Positions 1 to 5,861 are shown, numbered from the stretch's first letter. The stretch is 7,573 nt of DNA from Paracoccus sp. (in: a-proteobacteria) (GCA_031178645.1 JAPSIP010000070.1:1-7573); one strand, 5' to 3'. Numbers and translations are program-made. Notes: generated by a model not told the origin, from the letters alone.

Positions 1-489
1 AAGCTGCTTGGTGCAGTTCTCGCACTGGTCGCCGCGTGCCTTGTCGTAACCGCAGTTGGGGCAGGTGCCCTCGATATAGCGGTCGGGCAGGAAGCGGCCG
101 TCGTCCACGGAATAGACCTGCTTTTCGCTGACCTCGGCGATATAGCCGTTCTCGGCCAGCTTGCCGGCGAAATGCTGGGTCAGCGCATGGTTCTGCGGGC
201 TCGAGGACCGGCCGTAATGGTCGAAGGACAGCCCGAAACCCCGCGCCAGTTCCGCCTGCACCCCATGCATCCGCGCGCAGTAATCGGCCACGGGCTCACC
301 CGTCTTGGCGGCGGCCAGTTCGGCGGGCGTGCCATGTTCGTCGGTAGCGCAGATGAACATCACCTCGTGCCCCCGCGCGCGCAGGAAGCGGGCATAGAGA
401 TCCGCTGGCAGTTGCGACCCGACAAGGTTGCCCAGGTGCTTGATGCCGTTGATATAGGGCAGGGCGGAGGTGATGAGGTGGCGGGCCAT
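1..489 (-). CDS. metG: Methionyl-tRNA synthetase, N-terminal part (runs off the window)
   Basis: Class I aminoacyl-tRNA synthetase that charges tRNA-Met with methionine in the cytoplasm. The 163 codons visible hold the start of the Rossmann catalytic domain: [14 protein letters not shown] near residues 8-21 contains the HIGH-type signature as HLGN (18-21), followed by ATDEHGTP. A knuckle with Cys143, Cys146, Cys156 and Cys159 (CPNC...CENC) is the zinc-binding connective insert typical of MetG. The KMSKS loop and anticodon domain would lie beyond position 1. The ATG at 487-489 has a good AAGGA ribosome site (complement of 497-501) seven bases upstream, so the start is secure. The gene is divergent from the zinc-motif gene at 628. 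Identification rests on direct motif reading and is very secure; the only limitation is that the 3' part is missing. Confidence 0.96.
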   Translation of the reverse strand, partial: MARHLITSALPYINGIKHLGNLVGSQLPADLYARFLRARGHEVMFICATDEHGTPAELAAAKTGEPVADYCARMHGVQAELARGFGLSFDHYGRSSSPQNHALTQHFAGKLAENGYIAEVSEKQVYSVDDGRFLPDRYIEGTCPNCGYDKARGDQCENCTKQL

Positions 490-586
490 GGTCGTGTCCT
501 TGGATTTTCCGGTCTGTCTAGCGGCGATGGGCTGTGATGGAAAGTCCTGCCCGGATGAGGTAAGGCGCGACCGGGACGCCGGTTTG

Positions 587-595
587 TGATATCAT
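587..595 (+). promoter_or_regulatory. Candidate extended -10 promoter element
   Basis: TGATATCAT fits the extended -10 pattern TGnTATAAT, with five of six matches in the hexamer TATCAT (590-595). No convincing TTGACA-like hexamer lies 16-18 bases upstream, which is tolerated by extended -10 promoters. Transcription would start near 602, leaving a leader of about 26 bases before the ATG at 628. An imperfect GTGA-N7-TCAC inverted repeat (586-600) overlaps it and could be an operator. No functional proof is possible from sequence alone. Confidence 0.35.
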
Positions 596-627
596 TTCAC
601 TGTTCAGCTAGTGGTGGGGTGGTTCCG

Positions 628-1506
628 ATGGCTGTCTGTGGACAATGCCAGGGCGTGGGAACCTTGCAAGGCGACTACCCCCCTTGCCCAAGTTGCAACG
701 GACGCGGCGACAACGGCATGGACCGCCGCATTCCCTGCCCCACCTGCAGCGGTGGCGGCAAGTCCAGCACGCGGCGCAGGGATACCTGCTGGAAATGCCA
801 CGGATCAGGCCAGGTGGCGGATTCGCCAAAGCCGCATGTCACGCCGCCCAAACCGAAACTGCCCAAGGCCGCCCGCGCGCAATCGCGGACGGGGCTGATC
901 GACGGGATCGGCAAATTGGTCGCCCTTGGCGCGGCAATCGCCGCAGGTGTCTGGGCGCATGGCGAGATGCCCGACGCGCCGGCGGGCTGGTTCGTCGCCG
1001 CCGCCGTTGCCGGCGCCTTGGCTTACGCGCTGCGCAAGCTGATCGTCATCGGCGGAGTTGCGGTCGGTATTGGCATGGCGATCCTGAACGAAGACAGCGG
1101 GACCGGACCGCAGCAGGCGGGGGTGGTGCCGGCGCCTGTCGCCCGCGATACGCCCGCGCTGCGCGTCGACGTGGTCGGATTGTGCCTGCGCAACAGCACG
1201 GAAGGTCAGCTGGATTATACATTTGCCCTGCCGGACCATCAGCACGGCAACGCCAGCCGGATCGCCCCCGGGGAAGATAGGGTTCTTTGGGCCGAAGAAA
1301 GGAGCTTCGACGTTCCGCCGTCGCAGGTGACTGTGTTCATCAGGAATGTCCGGTTGTATTGGACGCTGCCCATCGGCCGCACGGAGGTGGCCGTTCAGGA
1401 TCGTGACATCCAAGGCGAGGACGTTGCCTGCGGAAGGCGCGGCTTGCCAATTCATGAGATTTTTCGGAACGCCGGGAAACTACGGGTGCGCCAAATCCGG
1501 GGCTGA
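628..1506 (+). CDS. Membrane protein with DnaJ-type zinc motifs and no J domain
   Basis: I do not recognise a named family for the whole 292-residue protein. The N-terminus holds four CxxCxGxG motifs at residues 4-11, 20-27, 37-44 and 54-61, the pattern of the cysteine-rich zinc domain of DnaJ/Hsp40. No J domain (HPD motif) precedes it. A Pro/Lys linker (about 66-88) follows, then three hydrophobic segments at roughly 90-110, 118-136 and 138-153, likely membrane-spanning. A polar C-terminal region of about 135 residues contains two cysteines (in VGLCLRN and VACGRRG). ATG 628 is preferred over the in-frame GTG at 586, because that GTG overlaps the candidate -10 element and because the first zinc motif starts three residues after the ATG. 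The ribosome site is weak (GGTGGGG, 613-619). nudC follows 44 bases later on the same strand. An inferred role is a membrane-anchored, J-independent chaperone or redox/metal protein. Coding status is strong, function unknown. Confidence 0.85.
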   Translation: MAVCGQCQGVGTLQGDYPPCPSCNGRGDNGMDRRIPCPTCSGGGKSSTRRRDTCWKCHGSGQVADSPKPHVTPPKPKLPKAARAQSRTGLIDGIGKLVALGAAIAAGVWAHGEMPDAPAGWFVAAAVAGALAYALRKLIVIGGVAVGIGMAILNEDSGTGPQQAGVVPAPVARDTPALRVDVVGLCLRNSTEGQLDYTFALPDHQHGNASRIAPGEDRVLWAEERSFDVPPSQVTVFIRNVRLYWTLPIGRTEVAVQDRDIQGEDVACGRRGLPIHEIFRNAGKLRVRQIRG

Positions 1507-1550
1507 CGATCCCGCTTGCCGCCGCCGCCCCGGCGGTGCAGCGTCGCGCC

Positions 1551-2498
1551 ATGATCGACGAATCCGAAATTACCTTTGGCGGCAGCTACCTGGACCGGGC
1601 CGACCGCCTGCGCGGCGATGCCGATGCAATGGCGCGCTTCCTCGTCGATCCTGCCAGCCTCGTCTTGCCCTTCTGGCAGGGCAAGCCGCTGTTCGACAGG
1701 ACTGGTGCCGGCCCCAGGCTGGTCTGGCTGGCAGCGGTTGATCCGAAGGTCGCCAGCCATGTTGACAGCGCGCTGTTCCTGGGGCTGGACGATGCGGGTG
1801 TCGCGCATTTTGCGATCGATGTTTCAGCCGTCGCGCCCCCTGACGGCGATCCGTCGGCAATCCTGAACCTACCTGCAACGCAGGGCTTTGCCGACCTGCG
1901 CGCGGTGCTGGGCGAACTGGATCGACGCGACGCGGCCATTGCCGCCCCCGCCAAGGGCATCTTCGAATGGCGCCGCAGCCACGGCTTCTGTTCCAACTGC
2001 GGCGCGCGCAACATCGTCGGCCATGCGGGCTGGCGGTTCGACTGCCTCGCCTGCAAGCGGCCGCATTTTCCGCGCACCGATCCGGTGGTCATCATGCTGG
2101 TCCTGGACGGCGACCGCGTGCTGCTGGGCCGCCAACCCGGGTGGGACGAGGGGATGTATTCGCTGCTGGCGGGCTTTGTCGAGCCGGGCGAAACGATCGA
2201 GGAAGCCGTGCGCCGCGAGGTGGCCGAGGAAACGGCGGTGCAGGTGGGGGCGGTGCGGTATCTGACCTCTCAGCCCTGGCCGTTCCCGGCTTCGCTGATG
2301 ATCGGCTGCGTGGCGCGGGCCGAAACCACCGCGATCACGCTTGATCCGCGGGAACTGGAAGATGCGCTCTGGGCCAGCAAGGCGGAAATTGGGCAAGCCC
2401 TGGCCGGGCAGCACCCGCGGATCCGCCCCGCGCGCAAGGGCGCCGTTGCACAGGCGATCCTGCGGGCCTGGGTGGAAGGCCGGGCCGAGGGCGTCTAG
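1551..2498 (+). CDS. nudC: NADH pyrophosphatase NudC (Nudix hydrolase)
   Basis: Hydrolyses NAD(H) to NMN(H) and AMP; E. coli NudC also removes NAD caps from RNA. The 315-residue product has the NudC layout: an N-terminal domain, a four-cysteine zinc site (Cys147, Cys150, Cys165, Cys168, with the usual 14-residue gap), and a Nudix domain. The Nudix box begins at Gly208 and runs through Glu214, Arg222-Glu223 and the catalytic Glu226-Glu227. The NudC-specific SQPWPFP motif is at 240-246, which separates it from other Nudix enzymes. The usual Gly near the end of the box is Ala229. It is slightly longer than E. coli NudC (257 residues). The start is uncertain: ATG 1551 is preferred over GTG 1536, and neither has a clear Shine-Dalgarno. 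It may be co-transcribed with the upstream zinc-motif gene. Its stop overlaps that of the converging lysozyme-inhibitor gene by four bases. Confidence 0.95.
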   Translation: MIDESEITFGGSYLDRADRLRGDADAMARFLVDPASLVLPFWQGKPLFDRTGAGPRLVWLAAVDPKVASHVDSALFLGLDDAGVAHFAIDVSAVAPPDGDPSAILNLPATQGFADLRAVLGELDRRDAAIAAPAKGIFEWRRSHGFCSNCGARNIVGHAGWRFDCLACKRPHFPRTDPVVIMLVLDGDRVLLGRQPGWDEGMYSLLAGFVEPGETIEEAVRREVAEETAVQVGAVRYLTSQPWPFPASLMIGCVARAETTAITLDPRELEDALWASKAEIGQALAGQHPRIRPARKGAVAQAILRAWVEGRAEGV

Positions 2499-2833
2499 TC
2501 GGTCTGGATGCAGGACTGCGTGACCGCAGGATCCGTGGCATTGGTCAGGGTGGCGCTGCGGCCTTTGGACCACCATTCGTATTCGCCCGAAACATAGCGC
2601 GCGCCGGATGCCGCAAGGACATTCACGAAGATGCGCTGTTCGCCTTCGATGGGCAGCAGGGCCAGCCGGTTGTCGCCGGCATTCAAATAGTCGACTTCGA
2701 TCAGGGCGCCCCGGTCGCAGAGATAGGTCACCTCGGCCAGCGTGGCGCCGCCCAGGGGCAGGGTCAGCGTGGTCTGCGCCTGCCCCGGACCAGCCAGGGC
2801 AGCACAGCCAAGGATCAGGTAGGACAAGCGCAT
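2495..2833 (-). CDS. mliC: MliC-type inhibitor of C-type lysozyme, exported
   Basis: Small exported protein (112 residues) resembling the MliC/PliC family, which blocks host or competitor C-type lysozyme in the periplasm. Seen directly: a hydrophobic leader (residues 1-19), Cys39 and Cys108 positioned for the family disulfide, and SGARY beginning at Ser76 followed by WWSK ending at Lys90. The 14-residue spacing between Ser76 and Lys90 equals that of the inhibitory Ser/Lys pair known from MliC of Pseudomonas. Export could be by signal peptidase I after GPGQA (Ala19), or as a lipoprotein at Cys10 (ILGC); the sequence allows both. ATG 2833 is chosen; the adjacent GTG at 2836 would add one Met. 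A GGGGG run lies about ten bases upstream. It starts 25 bases after the gcrA stop, so is probably co-transcribed with gcrA. The family call is good; the symbol is by homology of motif only. Confidence 0.82.
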   Translation of the reverse strand: MRLSYLILGCAALAGPGQAQTTLTLPLGGATLAEVTYLCDRGALIEVDYLNAGDNRLALLPIEGEQRIFVNVLAASGARYVSGEYEWWSKGRSATLTNATDPAVTQSCIQTD

Positions 2834-2858
2834 CACCCGTAACCCCCGGACCGCCGCT

Positions 2859-3470
2859 TCAGCGCCGCCGGTCGCGGCGCGAGCTCATGGGTTGGAAGGC
2901 CACGCTGACATGGGCCTCGCAATAAGGCTTGCCGGGCTGGCTGGGCAGGCCGCAGAACCAGAACTTGTCCGTCGCCGGATCGCCGATCGGCCATTTGCAG
3001 GTGCGCTCGGTCAGTTCCATCAGGGTCAGCTTGCGGGCGCGCTTTTCGACCTCGCGGACCGAGGCCAGGGTTTCCGGGCTGATCTCGTTGGCGGAAGGCT
3101 GCGGCGGCAGGGGTTGGCCCGCCGGCACGATCGGGCGGCGCGGGACGGGGGTGAAGACGGGTTGGGACACGGGTTCTTCCTCGGCAGTCTCCTCGCGCGC
3201 GGGGGCGGCCGGTTCGGGCTGCGGCTCGGGGCGCGGGGCTTGGGCGGTGGGGGCGGGTTTGCGGTCCGCCTTCTTCTCGGCCACGGGTTCCGGTGCGGGC
3301 GCCGGTGCGGGCTCGGGTTCGTCATTGCGATTCGACAGGCCAAGGCGGTGGACCTTGCCGATGACCGCGTTGCGCGTCACGCCGCCCAGTTCCTTGGCGA
3401 TGGCACTGGCGGACTGGCCTTCGGCCCACATGCGCTTCAGCGTCTCGACGCGTTCATCCGTCCAGGACAT
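2859..3470 (-). CDS. gcrA: GcrA-family cell-cycle regulator
   Basis: GcrA is an alphaproteobacterial transcription factor that binds sigma-70 RNA polymerase and, in Caulobacter, activates promoters bearing methylated GANTC sites. The 203-residue product starts MSWTDERVETLKRMW, the hallmark N-terminus. It continues through a helix-turn-helix (about 1-46, with SASAIAKELGG and TRNAVIGKVHRLGLS). A Pro/Ala/Glu-rich low-complexity linker spans about 51-127. The conserved C-terminal domain holds RTCKWPIGDP (157-164), FWFCGLP (170-176) and KPYCEAH (181-187), and a basic tail (SSRRDRRR). Cys158, Cys173, Cys184 and His187 could form a metal site. The ATG at 3468-3470 has a GGAAAGG ribosome site (complement of 3476-3482) five bases upstream. 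The gene is divergent from the permease gene and leads into mliC. The long open frames opposite it are shadows of the GC-rich linker. Confidence 0.95.
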   Translation of the reverse strand: MSWTDERVETLKRMWAEGQSASAIAKELGGVTRNAVIGKVHRLGLSNRNDEPEPAPAPAPEPVAEKKADRKPAPTAQAPRPEPQPEPAAPAREETAEEEPVSQPVFTPVPRRPIVPAGQPLPPQPSANEISPETLASVREVEKRARKLTLMELTERTCKWPIGDPATDKFWFCGLPSQPGKPYCEAHVSVAFQPMSSRRDRRR

Positions 3471-3526
3471 GGCTGCCTTTCCGGGCGCGCGATCCGCGCC
3501 GCCCCATCTTGAAACCTGCGATTGAC

Positions 3527-3541
3527 CCCGTCAGAAACGGG
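3527..3541. repeat. Short inverted repeat in the gcrA-permease divergent region
   Basis: CCCGT, five bases (CAGAA), then ACGGG form a perfect 5-base inverted repeat midway between the divergent starts of gcrA (3470) and the permease (3588). Its location would suit an operator shared by both promoters, but a repeat of this size is common by chance in GC-rich DNA. No clean -35/-10 pair was found on either strand in this 117-base gap, and no GANTC site lies in it. Confidence 0.25.
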
Positions 3542-3575
3542 ATGCCGAGATTTAGCCGCCGATGCGCAGAAATTC

Positions 3576-3580
3576 AAGGA
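3576..3580 (+). promoter_or_regulatory. Ribosome binding site that sets the permease start
   Basis: AAGGA lies seven bases before ATG 3588. It decides the start in favour of MSQSIF over the upstream in-frame TTG at 3522, which has no such site. Confidence 0.7.
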
Positions 3581-3587
3581 CCGCCGG

Positions 3588-4421
3588 ATGAGCCAGTCGA
3601 TCTTCACCCACCGCCCCCCCGGCGAACAGCCCGCCATGGGCGTGCGCCGCTTCGGCCGCGTCAACTGGCTGGGCCTGCGCACCCTTGCCACGCGCGAGGT
3701 GATGCGCTTCATGGCCGTCTGGCAGCAGACGATCTTTGCGCCGCTGATGACGGCCGCGCTGTTCGTGCTGATCTTCGCGCTGGCAATGGGCCAGGGGCGG
3801 GGGCAGGTGATGGGGCTGCCCTATCTGGTCTTCCTGGGGCCCGGCATCCTGATGATGACGGTGATCCAGAACGCCTTTGCCAATACCTCAAGCTCGATCA
3901 CCTCGGCCAAGGTGCAGGGCAACATCGTCGATACGCTGATGCCGCCCTTGTCCGCAGGGGAATTGCTGGCAGGTTACCTGGCCGGATCGGTGGCGCGCGC
4001 GGGGCTGGTGGGCCTGGTGATCGGCACCGGGATGGTGCTGGTGACGGGGCAGGGGGTGGCGCATCCCCTCTGGGCGCTGACCTTCATCCTGCTGGCCGCG
4101 CTGATGCTGGGGGGCCTGGGGATCCTGGCCGGGGTGCTGGCGCAGAAGTTCGACCAGATGGCGGCGATCAGCAACTTCGTCATCACGCCGCTGTCCTTCC
4201 TGTCGGGCACCTTCTACTCCGTTCAGGCCCTGCCGGAACCGTTCCGCACGCTGTCGCACTGGAACCCGGTCTTCTACCTGATCGACGGCGCGCGTTATGG
4301 CGTAACCGGCGTCAGCGACGCCCCGGTCTGGCGCGGCCTGGTGATCTGCACCGTCGTCGTGGGCCTGATCCTGTGGCTGGCCTGGCGCTGGCTGAAATCC
4401 GGCTATCGGATGAAAGCGTGA
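3588..4421 (+). CDS. ABC-2 type transporter permease
   Basis: Inner-membrane permease of the ABC-2 export class (277 residues; YadH/NodJ-like size). Hydrophobic segments appear at about 49-67, 79-95, 124-153 (long, probably a helix plus re-entrant part), 160-185, 194-212 and 247-267, giving the usual six-helix core. The cytoplasmic N-terminus carries WLGLRTLATREVMRF, the amphipathic coupling region. The stretch 196-240 (FVITPLSFLSGTFYS, then LPEPFRTLSHWNPVFYLIDGARYG) matches the ABC-2 signature, which supports a drug, polysaccharide or lipid exporter without defining the substrate. No ATPase gene adjoins it: gcrA is divergent upstream and argD lies 141 bases downstream. The ATP-binding partner must therefore be elsewhere or shared. 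The start is fixed by AAGGA at 3576. The family call is firm; the substrate is unknown. Confidence 0.92.
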   Translation: MSQSIFTHRPPGEQPAMGVRRFGRVNWLGLRTLATREVMRFMAVWQQTIFAPLMTAALFVLIFALAMGQGRGQVMGLPYLVFLGPGILMMTVIQNAFANTSSSITSAKVQGNIVDTLMPPLSAGELLAGYLAGSVARAGLVGLVIGTGMVLVTGQGVAHPLWALTFILLAALMLGGLGILAGVLAQKFDQMAAISNFVITPLSFLSGTFYSVQALPEPFRTLSHWNPVFYLIDGARYGVTGVSDAPVWRGLVICTVVVGLILWLAWRWLKSGYRMKA

Positions 4422-4550
4422 TTGCGCGATGCCCGAATCGGCGCTATTTCCGCAGACATGATCACCCGGACCGCCATCCTCGCCCGTCCCCGACGTTGAC
4501 GCCCAGTCACCGTCCGATCCTGCCCGCCTTCACATTCCGTCCTGCCAATC

Positions 4551-4561
4551 GGGGAGTCCCC
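4551..4561 (+). promoter_or_regulatory. argD ribosome site within a small palindrome and GANTC site
   Basis: GGGGAGTCCCC is a perfect 5-base inverted repeat around one base. Its left half (GGGGAG, 4551-4556) is the Shine-Dalgarno of argD, six bases before ATG 4563. The centre contains GAGTC (4554-4558), a CcrM-type GANTC methylation sequence. A one-base loop cannot fold, so any role would be protein recognition. The ribosome site call is firm; the regulatory reading is speculative. Confidence 0.6.
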
Positions 4562-4562
4562 A

Positions 4563-5729
4563 ATGATTTCGCACGTCCTGCCGACCTATAATCGCGCGCC
4601 CATCGCCTTTGAAAAGGGCGAGGGGGCCTGGGCCATCGCCACGGACGGCAGCCGATATCTGGACCTGGGGTCAGGCATCGCGGTGAACGTGCTGGGCCAC
4701 GCGAACCCCGACCTGGTGGCCGCGCTGACCGAACAGGCGGGCAAGATCTGGCATGTGTCAAACCTTTACCAGATCCCGCAGCAGGAACGGCTGGCCGACC
4801 TGCTGGTCGAACACACCTTCGCCGACACCGCCTTCATCACCAACTCCGGAACCGAGGCCGCCGAACTGGCGATAAAGATGGTCCGCAAATACTGGCACGA
4901 CCAGGGCCAGGACCGCATCGAGATCCTGACTTTCGAGGGCGCCTTCCACGGCCGGTCCACCGGCGCCATCGCCGCCTCGGGGACCGAGAAGATGGTCAAG
5001 GGCTTCGGCCCGCTGATGCCGGGCTTCCGCACGCTGCCCTGGGGCGATCTGGACGCGCTGAGGTCTGCCATCAGCGACAAGACCGCGGCGGTGATGCTGG
5101 AACCCGTGCAGGGCGAGGGCGGCATCCGCCCGCTGCCCGATGCCGACCTGCGCGAAATCCGCGCGCTTTGCGACCGGCACGGCGCGCTGCTGGTCCTGGA
5201 CGAGGTTCAATGCGGCATGGGCCGGACCGGGCGCCTGTTTGCGCATGAATATGCGGGTATTGCGCCGGACATCATGATGGTCGCCAAGGGCATCGGCGGC
5301 GGCTTCCCCCTGGGCGCGGTGCTGGCCAGGGAAAAGGCCGCTGCAGGCATGGTCGCGGGCACGCATGGGTCCACCTATGGCGGCAACCCCCTGGCCTGCT
5401 CCGTCGGCGCGCGGGTGATGGAGATCGTCGCCACCGACGCCTTCCTGGCCGAGGTGAACCGCAAGGCCGCCCTGTTCCGCCAAAGGCTGGAAGGTCTGGT
5501 CGCAGCCCATCCCGATGTCTTCGAAGGTGTGCGCGGCCAAGGCCTGATGCTGGGCCTGAAATGCAGGATTGCGCCCACGGATGTGGTCAAGGCGGGCTAT
5601 GCCCAGCATCTTCTGACCGTGCCCGCCGCCGACAATACCCTACGCCTTCTGCCGCCGCTGAACATCACCGACGAGGAAATCGCCGAGGCGGTTGCACGCC
5701 TCGACCGCGCGGCGGCCAGCCTTGGCTGA
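4563..5729 (+). CDS. argD: Acetylornithine aminotransferase (class III, PLP)
   Basis: Transfers an amino group from glutamate to N-acetylglutamate semialdehyde to give N-acetylornithine in arginine synthesis; many ArgD proteins also serve the succinyl-diaminopimelate step of lysine synthesis. The 388 residues match family length. Visible PLP-fold landmarks are NSGTEA (94-99, phosphate binding), the EGAFHGRS segment, EPVQGEGG, LVLDEVQCGMGRTG with the PLP-pyridine Asp213, the Schiff-base Lys242 in MMVAKGIGGGFP, and GSTYGGNP (269-276). The ATG has a strong GGGGAG ribosome site. argF of the same pathway follows 189 bases downstream, supporting ArgD rather than a GABA or ornithine aminotransferase, which share these motifs. 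It is intact with no missing catalytic residue. A large hairpin lies just after the stop, so co-transcription with argF may be partial. Confidence 0.95.
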   Translation: MISHVLPTYNRAPIAFEKGEGAWAIATDGSRYLDLGSGIAVNVLGHANPDLVAALTEQAGKIWHVSNLYQIPQQERLADLLVEHTFADTAFITNSGTEAAELAIKMVRKYWHDQGQDRIEILTFEGAFHGRSTGAIAASGTEKMVKGFGPLMPGFRTLPWGDLDALRSAISDKTAAVMLEPVQGEGGIRPLPDADLREIRALCDRHGALLVLDEVQCGMGRTGRLFAHEYAGIAPDIMMVAKGIGGGFPLGAVLAREKAAAGMVAGTHGSTYGGNPLACSVGARVMEIVATDAFLAEVNRKAALFRQRLEGLVAAHPDVFEGVRGQGLMLGLKCRIAPTDVVKAGYAQHLLTVPAADNTLRLLPPLNITDEEIAEAVARLDRAAASLG

Positions 5730-5746
5730 CCTTGCGACCAGGCGTG

Positions 5747-5785
5747 GCTTCGGCGGCGGGGACCACCCCTGCCGCCTGCCGAAGC
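5747..5785 (+). terminator. Long bulged hairpin just after argD
   Basis: GCTTCGGC (5747-5754) pairs perfectly with GCCGAAGC (5778-5785). The stem then continues GGCGG/CCGCC and GG/CC, with a one-base and a two-base bulge and a six-base loop, giving about 15 pairs. It sits 18 bases after the argD stop. There is no T-run after it, so it is not a canonical intrinsic terminator. It may block 3' exonucleases, assist Rho-dependent ending, or act as a processing point between argD and argF. Confidence 0.5.
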
Positions 5786-5810
5786 GCCGACGATAGCTGC
5801 ATCTTCTGTG

Positions 5811-5861
5811 TCCAAATATCCCGGGGGAATGCGCGGCACGCGCATGGGGGCAGCGCCCCCC
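5811..5861. repeat. Double-hairpin palindromic intergenic element
   Basis: The element opens TCCAAATATCCCGGGGG. Two perfect hairpins follow back to back: ATGCGCG (5829-5835), loop GCA, CGCGCAT (5839-5845); then GGGGGC (5846-5851), loop AGC, GCCCCC (5855-5860). The first GGGGG run (5823-5827) could also pair with the terminal C-run, giving a rival fold. From memory, closely similar CAAATATCCCGGGGG...GGGGGCAGCGCCCCC blocks occur between genes in Rhodobacteraceae genomes, so this is likely one copy of a dispersed REP-like repeat. Only this copy is visible here. TCTT follows the second hairpin, so weak termination is possible. Confidence 0.6.

Noticed and set aside
172..537. 121-residue plus-strand open frame
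   Set aside because: It lies opposite metG, whose minus-strand reading shows HLGN and zinc-knuckle motifs; the plus-strand reading has no recognisable motif.
805..1455. 216-residue minus-strand open frame
   Set aside because: It is antisense to the zinc-motif gene and rich in Arg/Gly, typical of GC-rich shadow frames.
2892..3525. Two long plus-strand frames of about 200 residues
   Set aside because: Both are opposite gcrA. Their Gly/Arg/Ala-rich translation mirrors the Pro/Glu linker codons of gcrA.
3522..3587. Upstream TTG start for the permease
   Set aside because: It adds 22 polar residues with no ribosome site, while ATG 3588 has AAGGA at proper spacing.
4496..4524. TTGACG as a -35 for argD
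   Set aside because: No acceptable -10 lies 16-18 bases downstream; the best candidate, GATCCT, is only 14 bases away and matches three of six.
4758..5609. 283-residue minus-strand open frame
   Set aside because: Fully antisense to argD, which has all its catalytic motifs.
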